Assembly: GCA_002394395.1 (NCBI GenBank)
Contig: DGTR01000008.1
Coordinates: forward strand, 1-64,000
Length of the DNA stretch: 64,000 bases
Reading direction: 5' to 3'
Origin: Bacteroidales bacterium UBA4331
Lineage (GTDB): Bacteria > Bacteroidota > Bacteroidia > Bacteroidales > Paludibacteraceae
Part shown: one piece after another, positions 8,745 through 17,613 of the stretch
Layout of the letters: every line of letters starts with the position of its first letter
How positions within the stretch are numbered: the first letter of the stretch is position 1
The notes under the pieces: generated by a model
The model's input: only the letters and a program-made list of their open reading frames with translations
What the model was told of the DNA's origin: nothing
Database searches by the model: none
Program-made: the position numbers and the translations under genes

Positions 8745-9637
8745 AGCACGTTGAGGACTTGCTCCTTGATTTGTTCGAGGATATCTTTCATCTTGACGAC
8801 GATGATCTGCATCTCCGATTGGTTGGATTTGGAACCGAGGGTGTTGATCTCGCGTCCCATCTCCTGAGCGATGAAGCCGAGTTTCTTGCCGACTCCGGCA
8901 CCCTCGCCGCCCATGGTCTCACGGAAATACTTGATATGGTTCGTCAGGCGCACTTTCTCCTCGGTGATGTCAAGTTTCTCGAGATAGTAGATCATCTCCT
9001 GCTCGAGCCGGTTGCGGTCGGTCTGCGCCTGCGTCTCTGCGGAGAGTTGTGCGAGGTTGGCTTCCAGCCGCTCTTTGATCTTCGCCACGCGGCCTTTCTC
9101 AAACGGCTCTACTTGGGCGAGCAGGTCAGCTATGCCGTCGAGTTTCTGAGTGAACATCGTTTGTAACGCCGCTCCTTCCTGGGTACGGAAGGCGATGAAG
9201 GCATCGATGGCGCGATCTAACAGAGCCTGCATATCTTTCCACTCCTCGTCCGTCATTTCCGACTCATCTTCGGCTACCTTCATCACGTCCGGAAAACGCA
9301 GGATAGCCGCCATCACTTCAGCCGGTACCGGTTCGCCAAACTGCTCGCCGTACTGCTGCGCATAAGTTTTCGCTGCCGCCCAGTTGATGGGTGAAGCCCC
9401 ACTCTGACCTTCCCCCGCAAGGAGGGAATTCTGCTCGCAGATGGCGAGATCCACTTTGCCGCGCTCGAGGCGAGAAGTGATGATGGTACGGATGTCCAAC
9501 TCGTGCGCACGGAGCGCAGGGATGAGCCTTGTGGAGAGATCCATGGATTTGGAGTTCAGCGAGCGAATCTCGCAAACCAGTTTTCTTCCTCGGAAAATTG
9601 TTTCGGCTTTTCCGTAGCCGGTCATAGAAAGTATCAT
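8741..9637 (-). CDS. yicC: YicC/YloC-family endoribonuclease
   Basis: The N-terminus MILSMTGYGKAE is the family hallmark, and the C-terminal half ends in GREINTLGSKSNQSEMQ, also conserved. The family is described as an endoribonuclease. The protein has 298 residues. Residues around 75-90 (LLAGEGQSGASP) are encoded by a copy of the GC-rich palindromic element at 9393-9427 and look like an insertion. It overlaps gmk and mnmE by four bases on each side. Confidence 0.9.
   Translation of the reverse strand: MILSMTGYGKAETIFRGRKLVCEIRSLNSKSMDLSTRLIPALRAHELDIRTIITSRLERGKVDLAICEQNSLLAGEGQSGASPINWAAAKTYAQQYGEQFGEPVPAEVMAAILRFPDVMKVAEDESEMTDEEWKDMQALLDRAIDAFIAFRTQEGAALQTMFTQKLDGIADLLAQVEPFEKGRVAKIKERLEANLAQLSAETQAQTDRNRLEQEMIYYLEKLDITEEKVRLTNHIKYFRETMGGEGAGVGKKLGFIAQEMGREINTLGSKSNQSEMQIIVVKMKDILEQIKEQVLNVL
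9393..9427. repeat. GC-rich palindromic element inside yicC, copy 3
   Basis: GAAGCCCCACTCTGACC followed by TTCCCCCGCAAGGAGGGA, a somewhat decayed member of the 5454 family, in frame. Confidence 0.65.
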
Positions 9638-10992
9638 TTGCCTATACAGAATTTGCTGAATATATTTGCTAACACTTCGGTGTTGGTGATCTGTCCGGTC
9701 ACTTCGCCGAGCGCCGCGAGGCAGTCTTGTAAGTCCATGGAGAGCAACTCGCCGGAGAGGCCGTCTTGCAAGCCCTGCCGCACACGGAGGATGGCTTCGT
9801 GCGCACGGGAGATTGCCTCGTAATGACGGGCATTGGAGAGCATGACCGCAGAGGTCGGCAGCATCTCTTTGGCTACCCGCACCAGCTCGCGTTTGAGAGG
9901 TTCGATGTCACCGTTCTTGGCGGAGAGGGGTATCAGACCGCTGCGCTGCCAGAGCACAGACCGCTCACTTTGTTCGCTGACAGAACACAGATCGACCTTA
10001 TTGAGGACGGACAGTACCGTGAGGTCGCGGGCAGGTCGCGGGCAGGTCGCGGGAATGACCTCACCGGGACGTGTGGCATCCTGCACGGAGATGATGATCT
10101 GCGCTTTCTCCATGGCCTGGCGGCTGCGCTCGACACCCATCTGCTCAATCACGTCGTTTGTCTCGCGTATTCCCGCCGTGTCGATGAGGCGGAAGAGGAT
10201 GCCGTCGATGACGAGCGTGTCTTCTATCGTATCGCGCGTCGTGCCTTGGATGTCACTCACTATCGCCCGCTGCTCGCCTAAGAGCGCGTTCAGAAGGGTC
10301 GATTTGCCGACATTCGGCGCACCGATGATGGCTACTGAAATCCCGTTACGGATGGCGTTGCCGGTACGGAAAGAGTGCATCAGGGCTGCGAGTTTCTGCT
10401 CGATCTCATCGGCAAGCGTCTGCAACTCCGTGCGGTCCGCAAACTCCAACTCCTCGTGGTCTGCAAAATCCAACTCCAGTTCTACCAGAGAAGTGAAATG
10501 CAACAAGCGTTCGCGCAGCGCCGCCAACTCCGTGGAGACCGATCCGCGCAGCTGACTCAGCGCCAGGTCTTTCTCGGCTTTGCTCTGCGCCGCAATGAGG
10601 TCTGCAACGGCCTCCGCCTGCGTCAGGTCCATCTTGCCGTTGAGGAACGCTCTGCGTGTGAACTCGCCCGGTTCGGCAGCCTTGCAACCTGCGTCGATGA
10701 GCCATCTGAGCAGCTCCTGCTGGATATAGAGACTGCCGTGACAAGCTATCTCCACGGTCTCTTCGCCCGTGAACGAATGCGGCGCGCGAAATACCGAACA
10801 GAGCACCTCGTCCAGCACCTCTCCGTTCCGCTCGATACGGCCGAAATGCACCGTTCCGCCCTTGGCATCGGCCAAGGACATACGTCCGCGGAAGAGCCCA
10901 TCGACGATGGCTATACTCCCCTCTCCGGACACACGGATGACAGCGATTCCGCCGACACCGTAGGCAGTACTGATGGCACAGATAGCATGCAT
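9634..10992 (-). CDS. mnmE: tRNA modification GTPase MnmE
   Basis: GTPase that, with MnmG, modifies wobble uridine of some tRNAs. It has 452 residues. The N-terminal tetrahydrofolate-binding domain begins MHAICAISTAYGVGGIAVIRVSG. The G domain has GAPNVGKST near 225, the DxxGT switch DIQGTTRDTIED, and DTAG. The invariant C-terminus is FCIGK. The start at 10992 follows the promoter by a short leader; longer in-frame starts would precede it. Within the G domain, the peptide CPRPARDL derives from GGTCGCGGGCA triplets (10021-10057), and SVSEQSERSVLWQRSG derives from words shared with dnaE. Confidence 0.95.
   Translation of the reverse strand: MHAICAISTAYGVGGIAVIRVSGEGSIAIVDGLFRGRMSLADAKGGTVHFGRIERNGEVLDEVLCSVFRAPHSFTGEETVEIACHGSLYIQQELLRWLIDAGCKAAEPGEFTRRAFLNGKMDLTQAEAVADLIAAQSKAEKDLALSQLRGSVSTELAALRERLLHFTSLVELELDFADHEELEFADRTELQTLADEIEQKLAALMHSFRTGNAIRNGISVAIIGAPNVGKSTLLNALLGEQRAIVSDIQGTTRDTIEDTLVIDGILFRLIDTAGIRETNDVIEQMGVERSRQAMEKAQIIISVQDATRPGEVIPATCPRPARDLTVLSVLNKVDLCSVSEQSERSVLWQRSGLIPLSAKNGDIEPLKRELVRVAKEMLPTSAVMLSNARHYEAISRAHEAILRVRQGLQDGLSGELLSMDLQDCLAALGEVTGQITNTEVLANIFSKFCIGK
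9950..9991 (+). repeat. Word repeat in mnmE shared with dnaE
   Basis: Contains AGAGCACAGACCGCT and TTCGCTGACAGA, the same words as the tandem pair at 2094-2142, but in the antisense orientation of the host gene. Confidence 0.6.
10021..10057 (-). repeat. CCCGCGACCTG repeat, copy in mnmE
   Basis: Three 11-base units of CCCGCGACCTG preceded by CATT on the minus strand. An almost identical array occurs at 53706-53740 in an intergenic leader. Confidence 0.8.
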
Positions 10993-11010
10993 GCGTTTCG
11001 AATTTTCCTG

Positions 11011-11041
11011 CAAAGGTACAACAAAAAATTGAGATATGCAA
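11011..11041 (-). promoter_or_regulatory. Bacteroidetes-type promoter for mnmE operon
   Basis: Minus strand TTG (11039-11041), 20 bases, TACCTTTG (11011-11018). The spacer carries CATATCTCAA. Confidence 0.8.
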
Positions 11042-11079
11042 GTTTTTATAATAATAGGACGTTTTTTTTGCCTTTTTGC

Positions 11080-11110
11080 TTGCATATATCAAAAATTCTT
11101 TGTATCTTTG
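11080..11110 (+). promoter_or_regulatory. Bacteroidetes-type promoter
   Basis: TTG at 11080-11082, 20-base spacer beginning CATATATCAAAAA, TATCTTTG at 11103-11110. It drives the small gene at 11160 and probably the barrel genes after it. Confidence 0.8.
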
Positions 11111-11159
11111 CACCGGATTTGGAAATCAACATTATAAACTCAATAAAAAATCAAACATT

Positions 11160-11399
11160 ATGCGTACAACATTCAATCGCCTTCGTGCAGTAAAAGACAG
11201 CCTTCCTCATGGTAGTATGGACGCCATCGCAGCCGAACTTGGTATTGCTGGCGACGAAGTAAGAGCTTATTTTAACGGCGAAGGCAATGCCGATTATCAC
11301 ATTGAGCCGGGCCCCGACGGCGGTATCGTAGTGTTCAGCAACACTCGAATCCTGGAGGTGGCTTTGCGCCGCGCTTGGGAGGCTCAGAATGAACTCTAA
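11160..11399 (+). CDS. Small conserved Bacteroidales protein, function unknown
   Basis: A 79-residue protein starting MRTTFNRLRAVKD. Its first half (LPHGSMDAIAAELGIAGDEVRAYF) has the spacing of a helix-turn-helix, and the second half is a short strand region followed by a helix. An earlier in-frame ATG at 11076 lies upstream of the promoter and is rejected. It stands first behind a strong promoter, with an outer-membrane barrel gene seven bases downstream. A DNA-binding role is possible but not shown. Confidence 0.75.
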   Translation: MRTTFNRLRAVKDSLPHGSMDAIAAELGIAGDEVRAYFNGEGNADYHIEPGPDGGIVVFSNTRILEVALRRAWEAQNEL

Positions 11400-11405
11400 A
11401 TCGCT

Positions 11406-12266
11406 GTGATAAGCATTTTTCCAACGACTTTTAGAAAGGTAATAGCTCTGGCGCTATGCGTCGGGGCGTTACCTTTTGTATTTTACGCGCGGGCATACGC
11501 GAGTGAGAGCACACGCATAACGGGCCTCTGGGACGAATACAAGCAGCCGGTGGGATTCACCTATGGCGCGCAGGCACGAATCCAGACGACATACCTTTGG
11601 CGCGGCATATATGCCGGTGGCGCGAATGTACAAGGGGAGGTGAACGTGGGCTACGGCGGTCTGTACGCGGACATGTGGTGGAACATCGGCGTGACCGATT
11701 GGACATTTAAGACCTTCGAACCCGAGGTGGATCTGACTATCGGATTCAGGCGATGGGGACTCGATGTCTATTTGATCTATATCCATAATTTCAAGCATGG
11801 ATTTTTCGACTTGGGTTATTATGAGTCGGGCCGCAACGCATTAGAGTTAGGCGCACGATGGACAGTGAGCGACAAACTGCCGCTGAGCATCTTCTGGTCT
11901 ACCCGTTTTACCAACGCCGACAGTTATATCCTCTCCGGAGATACAATTCATGCCTACTCGTCCTACGCAGAGATCAGCTACACACAGGCTCTGCCGTTCG
12001 GACTGAGCCTCTACGGAGCAATCGGTATCACGCCCTGGAAGAGCTGTTACACCTTCTACCAGCGGGATTTCGCCGTGCAGAACGTGGAGGTACGGTTGCG
12101 CAAGGCATGGTCGGCGTCCGAACGATGCGGACTGATGATACAAGGTCAGCTGAGTATTAACCCTTCGGCGCTGGCGGCAGATAAAGCTACTGCAAAATGG
12201 AAACCCGAATTTCCATTTGAGCAGAGTATCAACGCCAATATCGCCTTTGGCGTTTATTTGAAATAA
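11406..12266 (+). CDS. Predicted outer-membrane beta-barrel protein (paralogue 1)
   Basis: A 286-residue secreted protein. The start is GTG at 11406; no in-frame ATG precedes it. A signal peptide (VIALALCVGALPFVFYARAYA) spans about residues 12-32. The mature part alternates aromatic and polar residues, with YLWRGIYAGG near residue 60, as in barrels of the Gcw_chp/TorF type. The next gene encodes a homologue with the same YxWRGxYxGG motif. Ligand and role are unknown. Confidence 0.72.
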   Translation: MISIFPTTFRKVIALALCVGALPFVFYARAYASESTRITGLWDEYKQPVGFTYGAQARIQTTYLWRGIYAGGANVQGEVNVGYGGLYADMWWNIGVTDWTFKTFEPEVDLTIGFRRWGLDVYLIYIHNFKHGFFDLGYYESGRNALELGARWTVSDKLPLSIFWSTRFTNADSYILSGDTIHAYSSYAEISYTQALPFGLSLYGAIGITPWKSCYTFYQRDFAVQNVEVRLRKAWSASERCGLMIQGQLSINPSALAADKATAKWKPEFPFEQSINANIAFGVYLK

Positions 12267-12301
12267 AAGCCCCACCCGACCTCCCCATGTAGGGGAGGGG
12301 G
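12265..12301. repeat. GC-rich palindromic element, copy 4
   Basis: AAAAGCCCCACCCGAC followed by CTCCCCATGTAGGGGAG, the best-preserved copy. It starts at the stop codon of the preceding gene, as copy 1 does at dnaE. Confidence 0.8.
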
Positions 12302-12349
12302 ACGTTTTAAGAAGTTTAAATATTTAAATGTTTAATAAAGGTATTAGAA

Positions 12350-13207
12350 ATGAAAAAATTTACACTTTTGTGTGCCGCGATAGTAGCGGCAGTAATGACT
12401 GCGAAAGCTGAAGTAGAGTTTGCGTATGACGCCGGTGCTGAGATCGTCAGCGCATATATCTGGCGTGGTCAGTACAACGGCGGTCTGAGTTTTCAGCCGG
12501 ACGCAGAAGTTGGATTCAACGCAATGGATGACGCGATTGAGTTCCGCGCAGGCGTTTGGGCGAACATCGGTGCATCCGACTGGGGTTTCCGCAAAGATCT
12601 GCCCTACATCAAGATCGGAGATGAGGAGTATAACCCGAACACCTATTTCGTGCCAGAGGTGGATTTTATGGCGCATGTAACCGCCTACGGTGCCAGTTTA
12701 GGCTACAACGCCTACTACTACTGCAACGACGGTAGCGACCATACTTCGGAGTTATGGTTCGGCTATAACTTCAGCCATTTCTTCGGTGAGAAAGCCGGTG
12801 CGTACATCAACTGGTACACGACTGTTGGCGGTGGTGGCGACCTGAAGCCGGAAACGGACCTGAAGCAAATCGCCAAAGGTCAGTTAGAGCGTCAAGCCTT
12901 CTCGACCTATATAGAGTTGGGCTACGACTACACCTTTGAGAAGATTGGTCTGACTTTAGGCGCACAGATAGGTCTCTCTCCATGGGAGAGCCCGATCTAC
13001 GGCAATGATCAATTCGCATGCACGAACCTCAGCCTGAAGGTCAACAAAGAGTGGGAGTTTGAGCACGTTACGCTGGATGTGTTTGCATTAGGCAGTTTGA
13101 ACCCAGACGGAGTTAACAATGACAACGCCTTTGTAAAGGCCTCCGGCGACGACAAAATCGGTGTTCAGAAACTCAACGGCACCATCGGCGTAGGTATCTG
13201 GTTCTAA
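12350..13207 (+). CDS. Predicted outer-membrane beta-barrel protein (paralogue 2)
   Basis: A 285-residue protein with a clean signal peptide (MKKFTLLCAAIVAAVMTAKA). The mature N-terminus reads YIWRGQYNGGLSF, matching its upstream neighbour, and both share a WxNIGxxDW segment and a final amphipathic strand ending in a hydrophobic residue. This suggests a tandem duplication. It ends one base before apbE. Not assigned to a characterised transporter. Confidence 0.78.
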   Translation: MKKFTLLCAAIVAAVMTAKAEVEFAYDAGAEIVSAYIWRGQYNGGLSFQPDAEVGFNAMDDAIEFRAGVWANIGASDWGFRKDLPYIKIGDEEYNPNTYFVPEVDFMAHVTAYGASLGYNAYYYCNDGSDHTSELWFGYNFSHFFGEKAGAYINWYTTVGGGGDLKPETDLKQIAKGQLERQAFSTYIELGYDYTFEKIGLTLGAQIGLSPWESPIYGNDQFACTNLSLKVNKEWEFEHVTLDVFALGSLNPDGVNNDNAFVKASGDDKIGVQKLNGTIGVGIWF

Positions 13208-13208
13208 A

Positions 13209-14267
13209 ATGATCCGGGCGAATAACAGACATACGATCGGAGCGTTGTTAGGCGTAGGACTGGCAGCGCTGCTGATCTGGGGATTGGACGACAAGAGTCA
13301 AGAGTCAAAAGCCGAGAGCCGAGAGTATTACCGTAACGAAGGTAAGGTCTTCGGCACGTATTATAACATCCGCTACGAGGCCTCAGCAGACTTGCAAGAC
13401 AGCATTAATGCGGCCTTTCAGGCGTTTGACGCGAGTCTGAGTTTGTTCAACCCCCACTCCATCCTCTCTGCTATCAACGATAATCGCGACACAACAACGA
13501 ATGCGTTTTTCGAAGCGATGTGGGCAGAGGCGGAGGAGGTCTATACCCTCTCCGGAGGGGCGTTCGACATCACCGTCGCGCCGCTGGTGAACTACTGGGG
13601 ATTCGGGAACACCTCGAGATATAGGGATACCGAAAAATCGATCAATCGAGAGATAGACAGCATCCGCCAGTTTGTGGGCTTCGACAAAGTGAAACTGATT
13701 GACCACCATGTCTATAAATCTGACCCGCGGGTGCAGCTCGACGGAGGTGCGGTGGCGAAAGGTCAGGCCTGCGACGTCATTGCAGAGCTGCTGCACCGTA
13801 ACGGATGTGAGAACTACCTCGTGGATATAGGCGGTGAGGTGGTAGCGAAAGGCAAGAGCGCCAAAGGCGAGCCTTGGCACATCGGCATCACGAAACCCAA
13901 CCTCAACAACGAAGGGGCGCAAGAGGAGTTGCAGGAGATACTCGAAGTGACGGACATAGCCATGGCGACCTCCGGCAACTACCGCAATTTCTACTACGAC
14001 GGCGACGTGCGCCGGAGCCACACGATCGACCCGCACACGGGCATGCCGGTACAACACTCCGTGCTCTCTGCGACGGTCGTCAGCAGCCGCTGCATGCGGT
14101 CTGACGCCTTAGCGACGGCCTGTATGGTGATAGGCGAAGAAGGTGCATTAGCGATGATCGAGCGCGCCGGCGACGCAGCCTGCCTGCTGATCGTGGCACG
14201 GGGCGACAGCCTGGTGACCGTCTGCTCGCCTAATTGGAAAGAACGGATTAACGGATTAGGGGATTAA
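13209..14267 (+). CDS. apbE: FAD:protein FMN transferase (ApbE family)
   Basis: Transfers FMN onto threonines of redox proteins such as Na+-NQR or RNF subunits. The 352-residue protein has an N-terminal membrane anchor (about residues 9-25) rather than a lipobox. It shows the family segments GGAFDITVAPLVNYWGFG near 115, LDGGAVAKGQACD near 177, and the metal-binding HTIDPHTGMP near 275. Residues 28-40 (DKSQESKAESREY) come from a word repeat at 13293-13325 just after the anchor. No flavinylation target is encoded in the window. Confidence 0.92.
   Translation: MIRANNRHTIGALLGVGLAALLIWGLDDKSQESKAESREYYRNEGKVFGTYYNIRYEASADLQDSINAAFQAFDASLSLFNPHSILSAINDNRDTTTNAFFEAMWAEAEEVYTLSGGAFDITVAPLVNYWGFGNTSRYRDTEKSINREIDSIRQFVGFDKVKLIDHHVYKSDPRVQLDGGAVAKGQACDVIAELLHRNGCENYLVDIGGEVVAKGKSAKGEPWHIGITKPNLNNEGAQEELQEILEVTDIAMATSGNYRNFYYDGDVRRSHTIDPHTGMPVQHSVLSATVVSSRCMRSDALATACMVIGEEGALAMIERAGDAACLLIVARGDSLVTVCSPNWKERINGLGD
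13293..13325. repeat. Short word repeat in apbE
   Basis: Alternating AGAGTCAA and GCCGAGA words, in frame, encoding SQESKAESRE. Confidence 0.6.
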
Positions 14268-14273
14268 GGAATT

Positions 14274-15167
14274 ATGACTATAGCGATTTTTGGTAACGCA
14301 ATGAAGTCAGATACGCTGCGCGAGGTGCAACACATCCTGACTTTCATGACAGAGCAGAAGATCAACGTCCTGCTCTCACAAGAATTGCGCCAGGAGTTAG
14401 ACCTGCGCGAGTACCCGAGTTTTCCAGAGAACTGGGACGGCGAACAACAACCGGAGAACGTCTATGGAGAGCCGATAGATTTTGCGCTTTCCGTAGGCGG
14501 CGACGGCACGTTCCTCACCTCCGCAGCAGCTATCGGAGACAAGAACATCCCGATCGTAGGCGTCAACTGCGGCCATCTGGGATTCCTGGCGGAGGTGCAG
14601 ACCCAAGATGTCGATGACATTCTTCAGAAACTCGTTGACGGCGAATACACCATTGAACGCCGTAGTCTGCTGAACCTGACCATCCTCGACAAAGATAACA
14701 TCCGTCGTGAGGGACTCATCATGGCACCCAACGCGCTGAACGAGATAGCAATCCTCAAACAAGGTCTGACGAACATGCTGACCATCGAGACGAAGGTGAA
14801 CGGCGAGTTGCTGCACACCTACCACTCAGACGGCCTCATCATCGCCACGCCGACCGGCAGTACCGCCTATAACCTCTCCATCGGAGGACCGCTCGTCGTG
14901 CCGCAGAACCGGGGAATGATCCTCACGCCTATCGCACCGCACAGCTTGACAGTACGACCGATCATCATGCCGGACGATTGGAAGATAGATATCCGCGTGA
15001 GCAGCCGTTACGACGCGTACATGGTCTCTGTCGATGGGCGAAGCATCAGTCTGAGCACCGACCTGAGCCTCCATATCGAACGCGCTCCGTACACCGTCAA
15101 GGTCGTACAGATAGGCGATAACAGCTTCTTAAAATCTCTCAAAACAAAACTCAACTGGGGGCGGTGA
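14274..15167 (+). CDS. nadK: NAD kinase
   Basis: Phosphorylates NAD to NADP. It has 297 residues, with the catalytic GGDGTFL motif near 75, NCGHLGFL near 98, and the substrate region TPTGSTAYNLSIGGP near 195. It follows apbE by six bases and precedes lgt. With nadD it is the second NAD-metabolism gene in the window. Confidence 0.95.
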   Translation: MTIAIFGNAMKSDTLREVQHILTFMTEQKINVLLSQELRQELDLREYPSFPENWDGEQQPENVYGEPIDFALSVGGDGTFLTSAAAIGDKNIPIVGVNCGHLGFLAEVQTQDVDDILQKLVDGEYTIERRSLLNLTILDKDNIRREGLIMAPNALNEIAILKQGLTNMLTIETKVNGELLHTYHSDGLIIATPTGSTAYNLSIGGPLVVPQNRGMILTPIAPHSLTVRPIIMPDDWKIDIRVSSRYDAYMVSVDGRSISLSTDLSLHIERAPYTVKVVQIGDNSFLKSLKTKLNWGR

Positions 15168-15192
15168 GACACCGCTGCCGGATATTCGTAGC

Positions 15193-16107
15193 ATGATCTT
15201 AAATTACATTACATGGGATGTGGACCCGATCTTGATACATTTCGGGGACGGAGGAATACGGTGGTACGGTTTGCTCTGGGCCATCGGTTTATATATTTGT
15301 TGGGCAGTCAATGAGCGGATGTACAAGCGCGAGAACTGCCCGGCGGAATGGGCTGATCTGCTGTTCTTTTGGATGGCTGCCGGCGTGATCATCGGTGCGC
15401 GGTTAGGTCATTGTTGGTTCTACGAGTGGCATCAGTACGGCAAGCCGTGGCATTTCTTGGCATGGGAATTCACGTACCGCAATCCGTACATCGAAAACCC
15501 CTTGCGACTGCTTAAGATATGGGAAGGCGGCCTGTCAAGCCATGGCGGCGCGATAGGACTCATCACCGCAGCGGTGCTGCTCAATAAGTATAAGTTCAGC
15601 AAGTACCCGCAGTTCGGTACCTCGTGGCTCTGGATTCTCGACCGGCTCTGCGTAGGCGTGTGCTTTACCGCCATGCTCATCCGTCTCGGCAACCTGATGA
15701 ACAGTGAGATATACGGCGGTCCGACCGACTTGCCATGGGGCTTTATCTTCGTCCGCGACGGCCAGACAGTGCCTTGTCACCCGACGCAGATATACGAGAT
15801 CCTCTACTGCTTCGTGGCGCTTTGCGTCACCTGGCCGATGTACTGGTACACCGACGCGCGGCGCAGAGAAGGACTCCTGCTCGGCGTGTTCTTCGAGATC
15901 GTGTTCGTCACACGCTTCCTCTTGGAGTTCATCAAGAACGATCAGGAAGCTTTCGAAGCCGGACACCTGCTCAACATGGGACAACTCCTGAGTCTGCCGT
16001 TTATCGTGCTCGGTATTTACCTTATTATACGCGCGTATAGGCGACCGCTGAGTCCGGTTGTCGATAAACGCCCGAAAAGTCTGGACCCAAAATACCAAGA
16101 CAAATGA
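15193..16107 (+). CDS. lgt: Prolipoprotein diacylglyceryl transferase
   Basis: Inner-membrane enzyme that attaches diacylglycerol to the lipobox cysteine. It has 304 residues with about seven membrane segments. The signature GGLSSHGGAIG lies near residue 115 and an arginine-rich RLGNLMNSEIYG segment near 160. The stop overlaps the fmt start (ATGA). Its partner, lspA, is at 25325. Confidence 0.95.
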   Translation: MILNYITWDVDPILIHFGDGGIRWYGLLWAIGLYICWAVNERMYKRENCPAEWADLLFFWMAAGVIIGARLGHCWFYEWHQYGKPWHFLAWEFTYRNPYIENPLRLLKIWEGGLSSHGGAIGLITAAVLLNKYKFSKYPQFGTSWLWILDRLCVGVCFTAMLIRLGNLMNSEIYGGPTDLPWGFIFVRDGQTVPCHPTQIYEILYCFVALCVTWPMYWYTDARRREGLLLGVFFEIVFVTRFLLEFIKNDQEAFEAGHLLNMGQLLSLPFIVLGIYLIIRAYRRPLSPVVDKRPKSLDPKYQDK

Positions 16108-17039
16108 CCAAGAAAGACTTACGAATCATATATTTAGGCACGCCGGAGTTTGCTACAGCAAGTCTCAAGGCGCTGGTAGAAGGCGGTTATAACGTCGTGG
16201 CGGTCGTCACTATGCCGGACAAACCTGCCGGACGAGGCCACCAAGTGCAGTATTCAGATGTGAAGAAATACGCGCTGGAAGCGGGGCTACCGATTCTGCA
16301 ACCTCAGAAACTGAAAGACGAAGCCTTTCTCGAAGAACTGCGTTCATACCAGGCGGATCTGCAGATCGTCGTGGCCTTTCGTATGTTGCCGGAGGTCGTT
16401 TGGGCGATGCCCCGACTCGGCACGTTTAACCTCCACGCCTCGCTACTTCCGCAGTACCGCGGCGCCGCTCCGATCAACTGGGCGGTCATGAACGGCGACA
16501 AAGAGACCGGCGTGACGACGTTCCTGCTCAAGCATGAGATCGACACCGGCAACCTGATCATGCAGGAACGCATCGATATCGGCGAGGATGAGAATGTCGG
16601 TTCGGTACACGACCGGCTCATGGAACTCGGTACCTCCGTGGTCCTGAAGACCGTCGATCGGATCATCGATTGCGAGAACCAAGGCATCGCGCTGCCGACC
16701 ACCCCGCAACCGGAGTTAGCGGAGCTTCGTCCTGCGCCGAAGATATTCAAAGAAGATTGCGAGATCCGATTCGCAGAGAAAACCGCCGAAGAAATACATA
16801 ACTTCGTCCGTGGACTCAGCCCCTATCCTGCGGCATGGGCAAATCTCACCATCAACGGTCAGGCCTTCGAGAACGTCAAGATCTACAAGGTCGAGATCAC
16901 GGAATTACGTAATTACGGGAATACGAAATCCGACCTCATCGTCCCCTGCAAAGAAGGCGCGGTACGCATCCTCGAGTTGCAGGCACCCGGCAAGAAACGT
17001 ATGGACGCAAAATCCTTCCTCAACGGAATACATGCATGA
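16104..17039 (+). CDS. fmt: Methionyl-tRNA formyltransferase
   Basis: Formylates initiator Met-tRNA. It has 311 residues. The formyl-binding core includes HASLLPQYRGAAPINWAVMN near 110 (catalytic Asn/His/Asp region) with GVTTF after it, and a C-terminal OB-like domain follows. In that domain, ELRNYGNTK derives from an ATTACG word repeat at 16901-16925. It overlaps both neighbours by four bases. Confidence 0.95.
   Translation: MTKKDLRIIYLGTPEFATASLKALVEGGYNVVAVVTMPDKPAGRGHQVQYSDVKKYALEAGLPILQPQKLKDEAFLEELRSYQADLQIVVAFRMLPEVVWAMPRLGTFNLHASLLPQYRGAAPINWAVMNGDKETGVTTFLLKHEIDTGNLIMQERIDIGEDENVGSVHDRLMELGTSVVLKTVDRIIDCENQGIALPTTPQPELAELRPAPKIFKEDCEIRFAEKTAEEIHNFVRGLSPYPAAWANLTINGQAFENVKIYKVEITELRNYGNTKSDLIVPCKEGAVRILELQAPGKKRMDAKSFLNGIHA
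16901..16925. repeat. Short word repeat in fmt
   Basis: GAATTACGT and AATTACGGG units with a further AATACG, in frame. The ATTACGTAATTACG word also occurs at 18781-18808. Confidence 0.5.
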
Positions 17040-17587
17040 TCGATTACCTCGCGCTCATAGATAAGTACTACGGTGACAAACCGGAGTTACGGCATATTCT
17101 GGTGACACACAGCCGCCAGGTGGCAGACCGCGCGCTGGCGATCGTTGACGCGCACCCGGAGTGGATAAAAGAAGGCTTGGTGGACAGAACCTTCATCGAA
17201 GAAGCGGCAATGCTGCACGACATAGGCATCCTCTACTGCAACGCGCCGAAAATCTTCTGCACCGGCCCGCATAAATACATCGAGCACGGGTATCTGGGCG
17301 CAGAGTTGCTGCGCGCAGAGGGACTGCCGAAACACGCGCTGGTAGCCGAGCGGCACACGGGCACCGGCATCACCATTGAGCAGGTGGAACGCGAAGAACT
17401 GCCGATACCCGAACGCGATTATTGCCCGCAGAGCCTCGAAGAGAAAATCATCTGCTACGCCGATAAATTCTACAGCAAGAGCCACCTCGGTGAAGAAGTA
17501 GCTCTGGAGAAAATCAAATACAACATCTGGAAATACGGCCACGATGCCATCATTAGATGGCAAGAGTTGGAGAAAATATGCAACTAG
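17036..17587 (+). CDS. HD-domain phosphohydrolase-like protein
   Basis: A 183-residue protein with the HD-domain metal ligands: an early histidine (THSRQVAD near residue 25), the HD pair in MLHDIG near 62, a further H at GPHKYIEHG, and a late D in CYADKFYSK. Small HD proteins of this type are often annotated as phosphohydrolases, but no substrate can be named. Translation is coupled to fmt by an ATGA overlap, and the gene ends the plus-strand operon. Confidence 0.8.
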   Translation: MIDYLALIDKYYGDKPELRHILVTHSRQVADRALAIVDAHPEWIKEGLVDRTFIEEAAMLHDIGILYCNAPKIFCTGPHKYIEHGYLGAELLRAEGLPKHALVAERHTGTGITIEQVEREELPIPERDYCPQSLEEKIICYADKFYSKSHLGEEVALEKIKYNIWKYGHDAIIRWQELEKICN

Positions 17588-17613
17588 GGCTCTAGGACTC
17601 TAGTGTTCTATCA

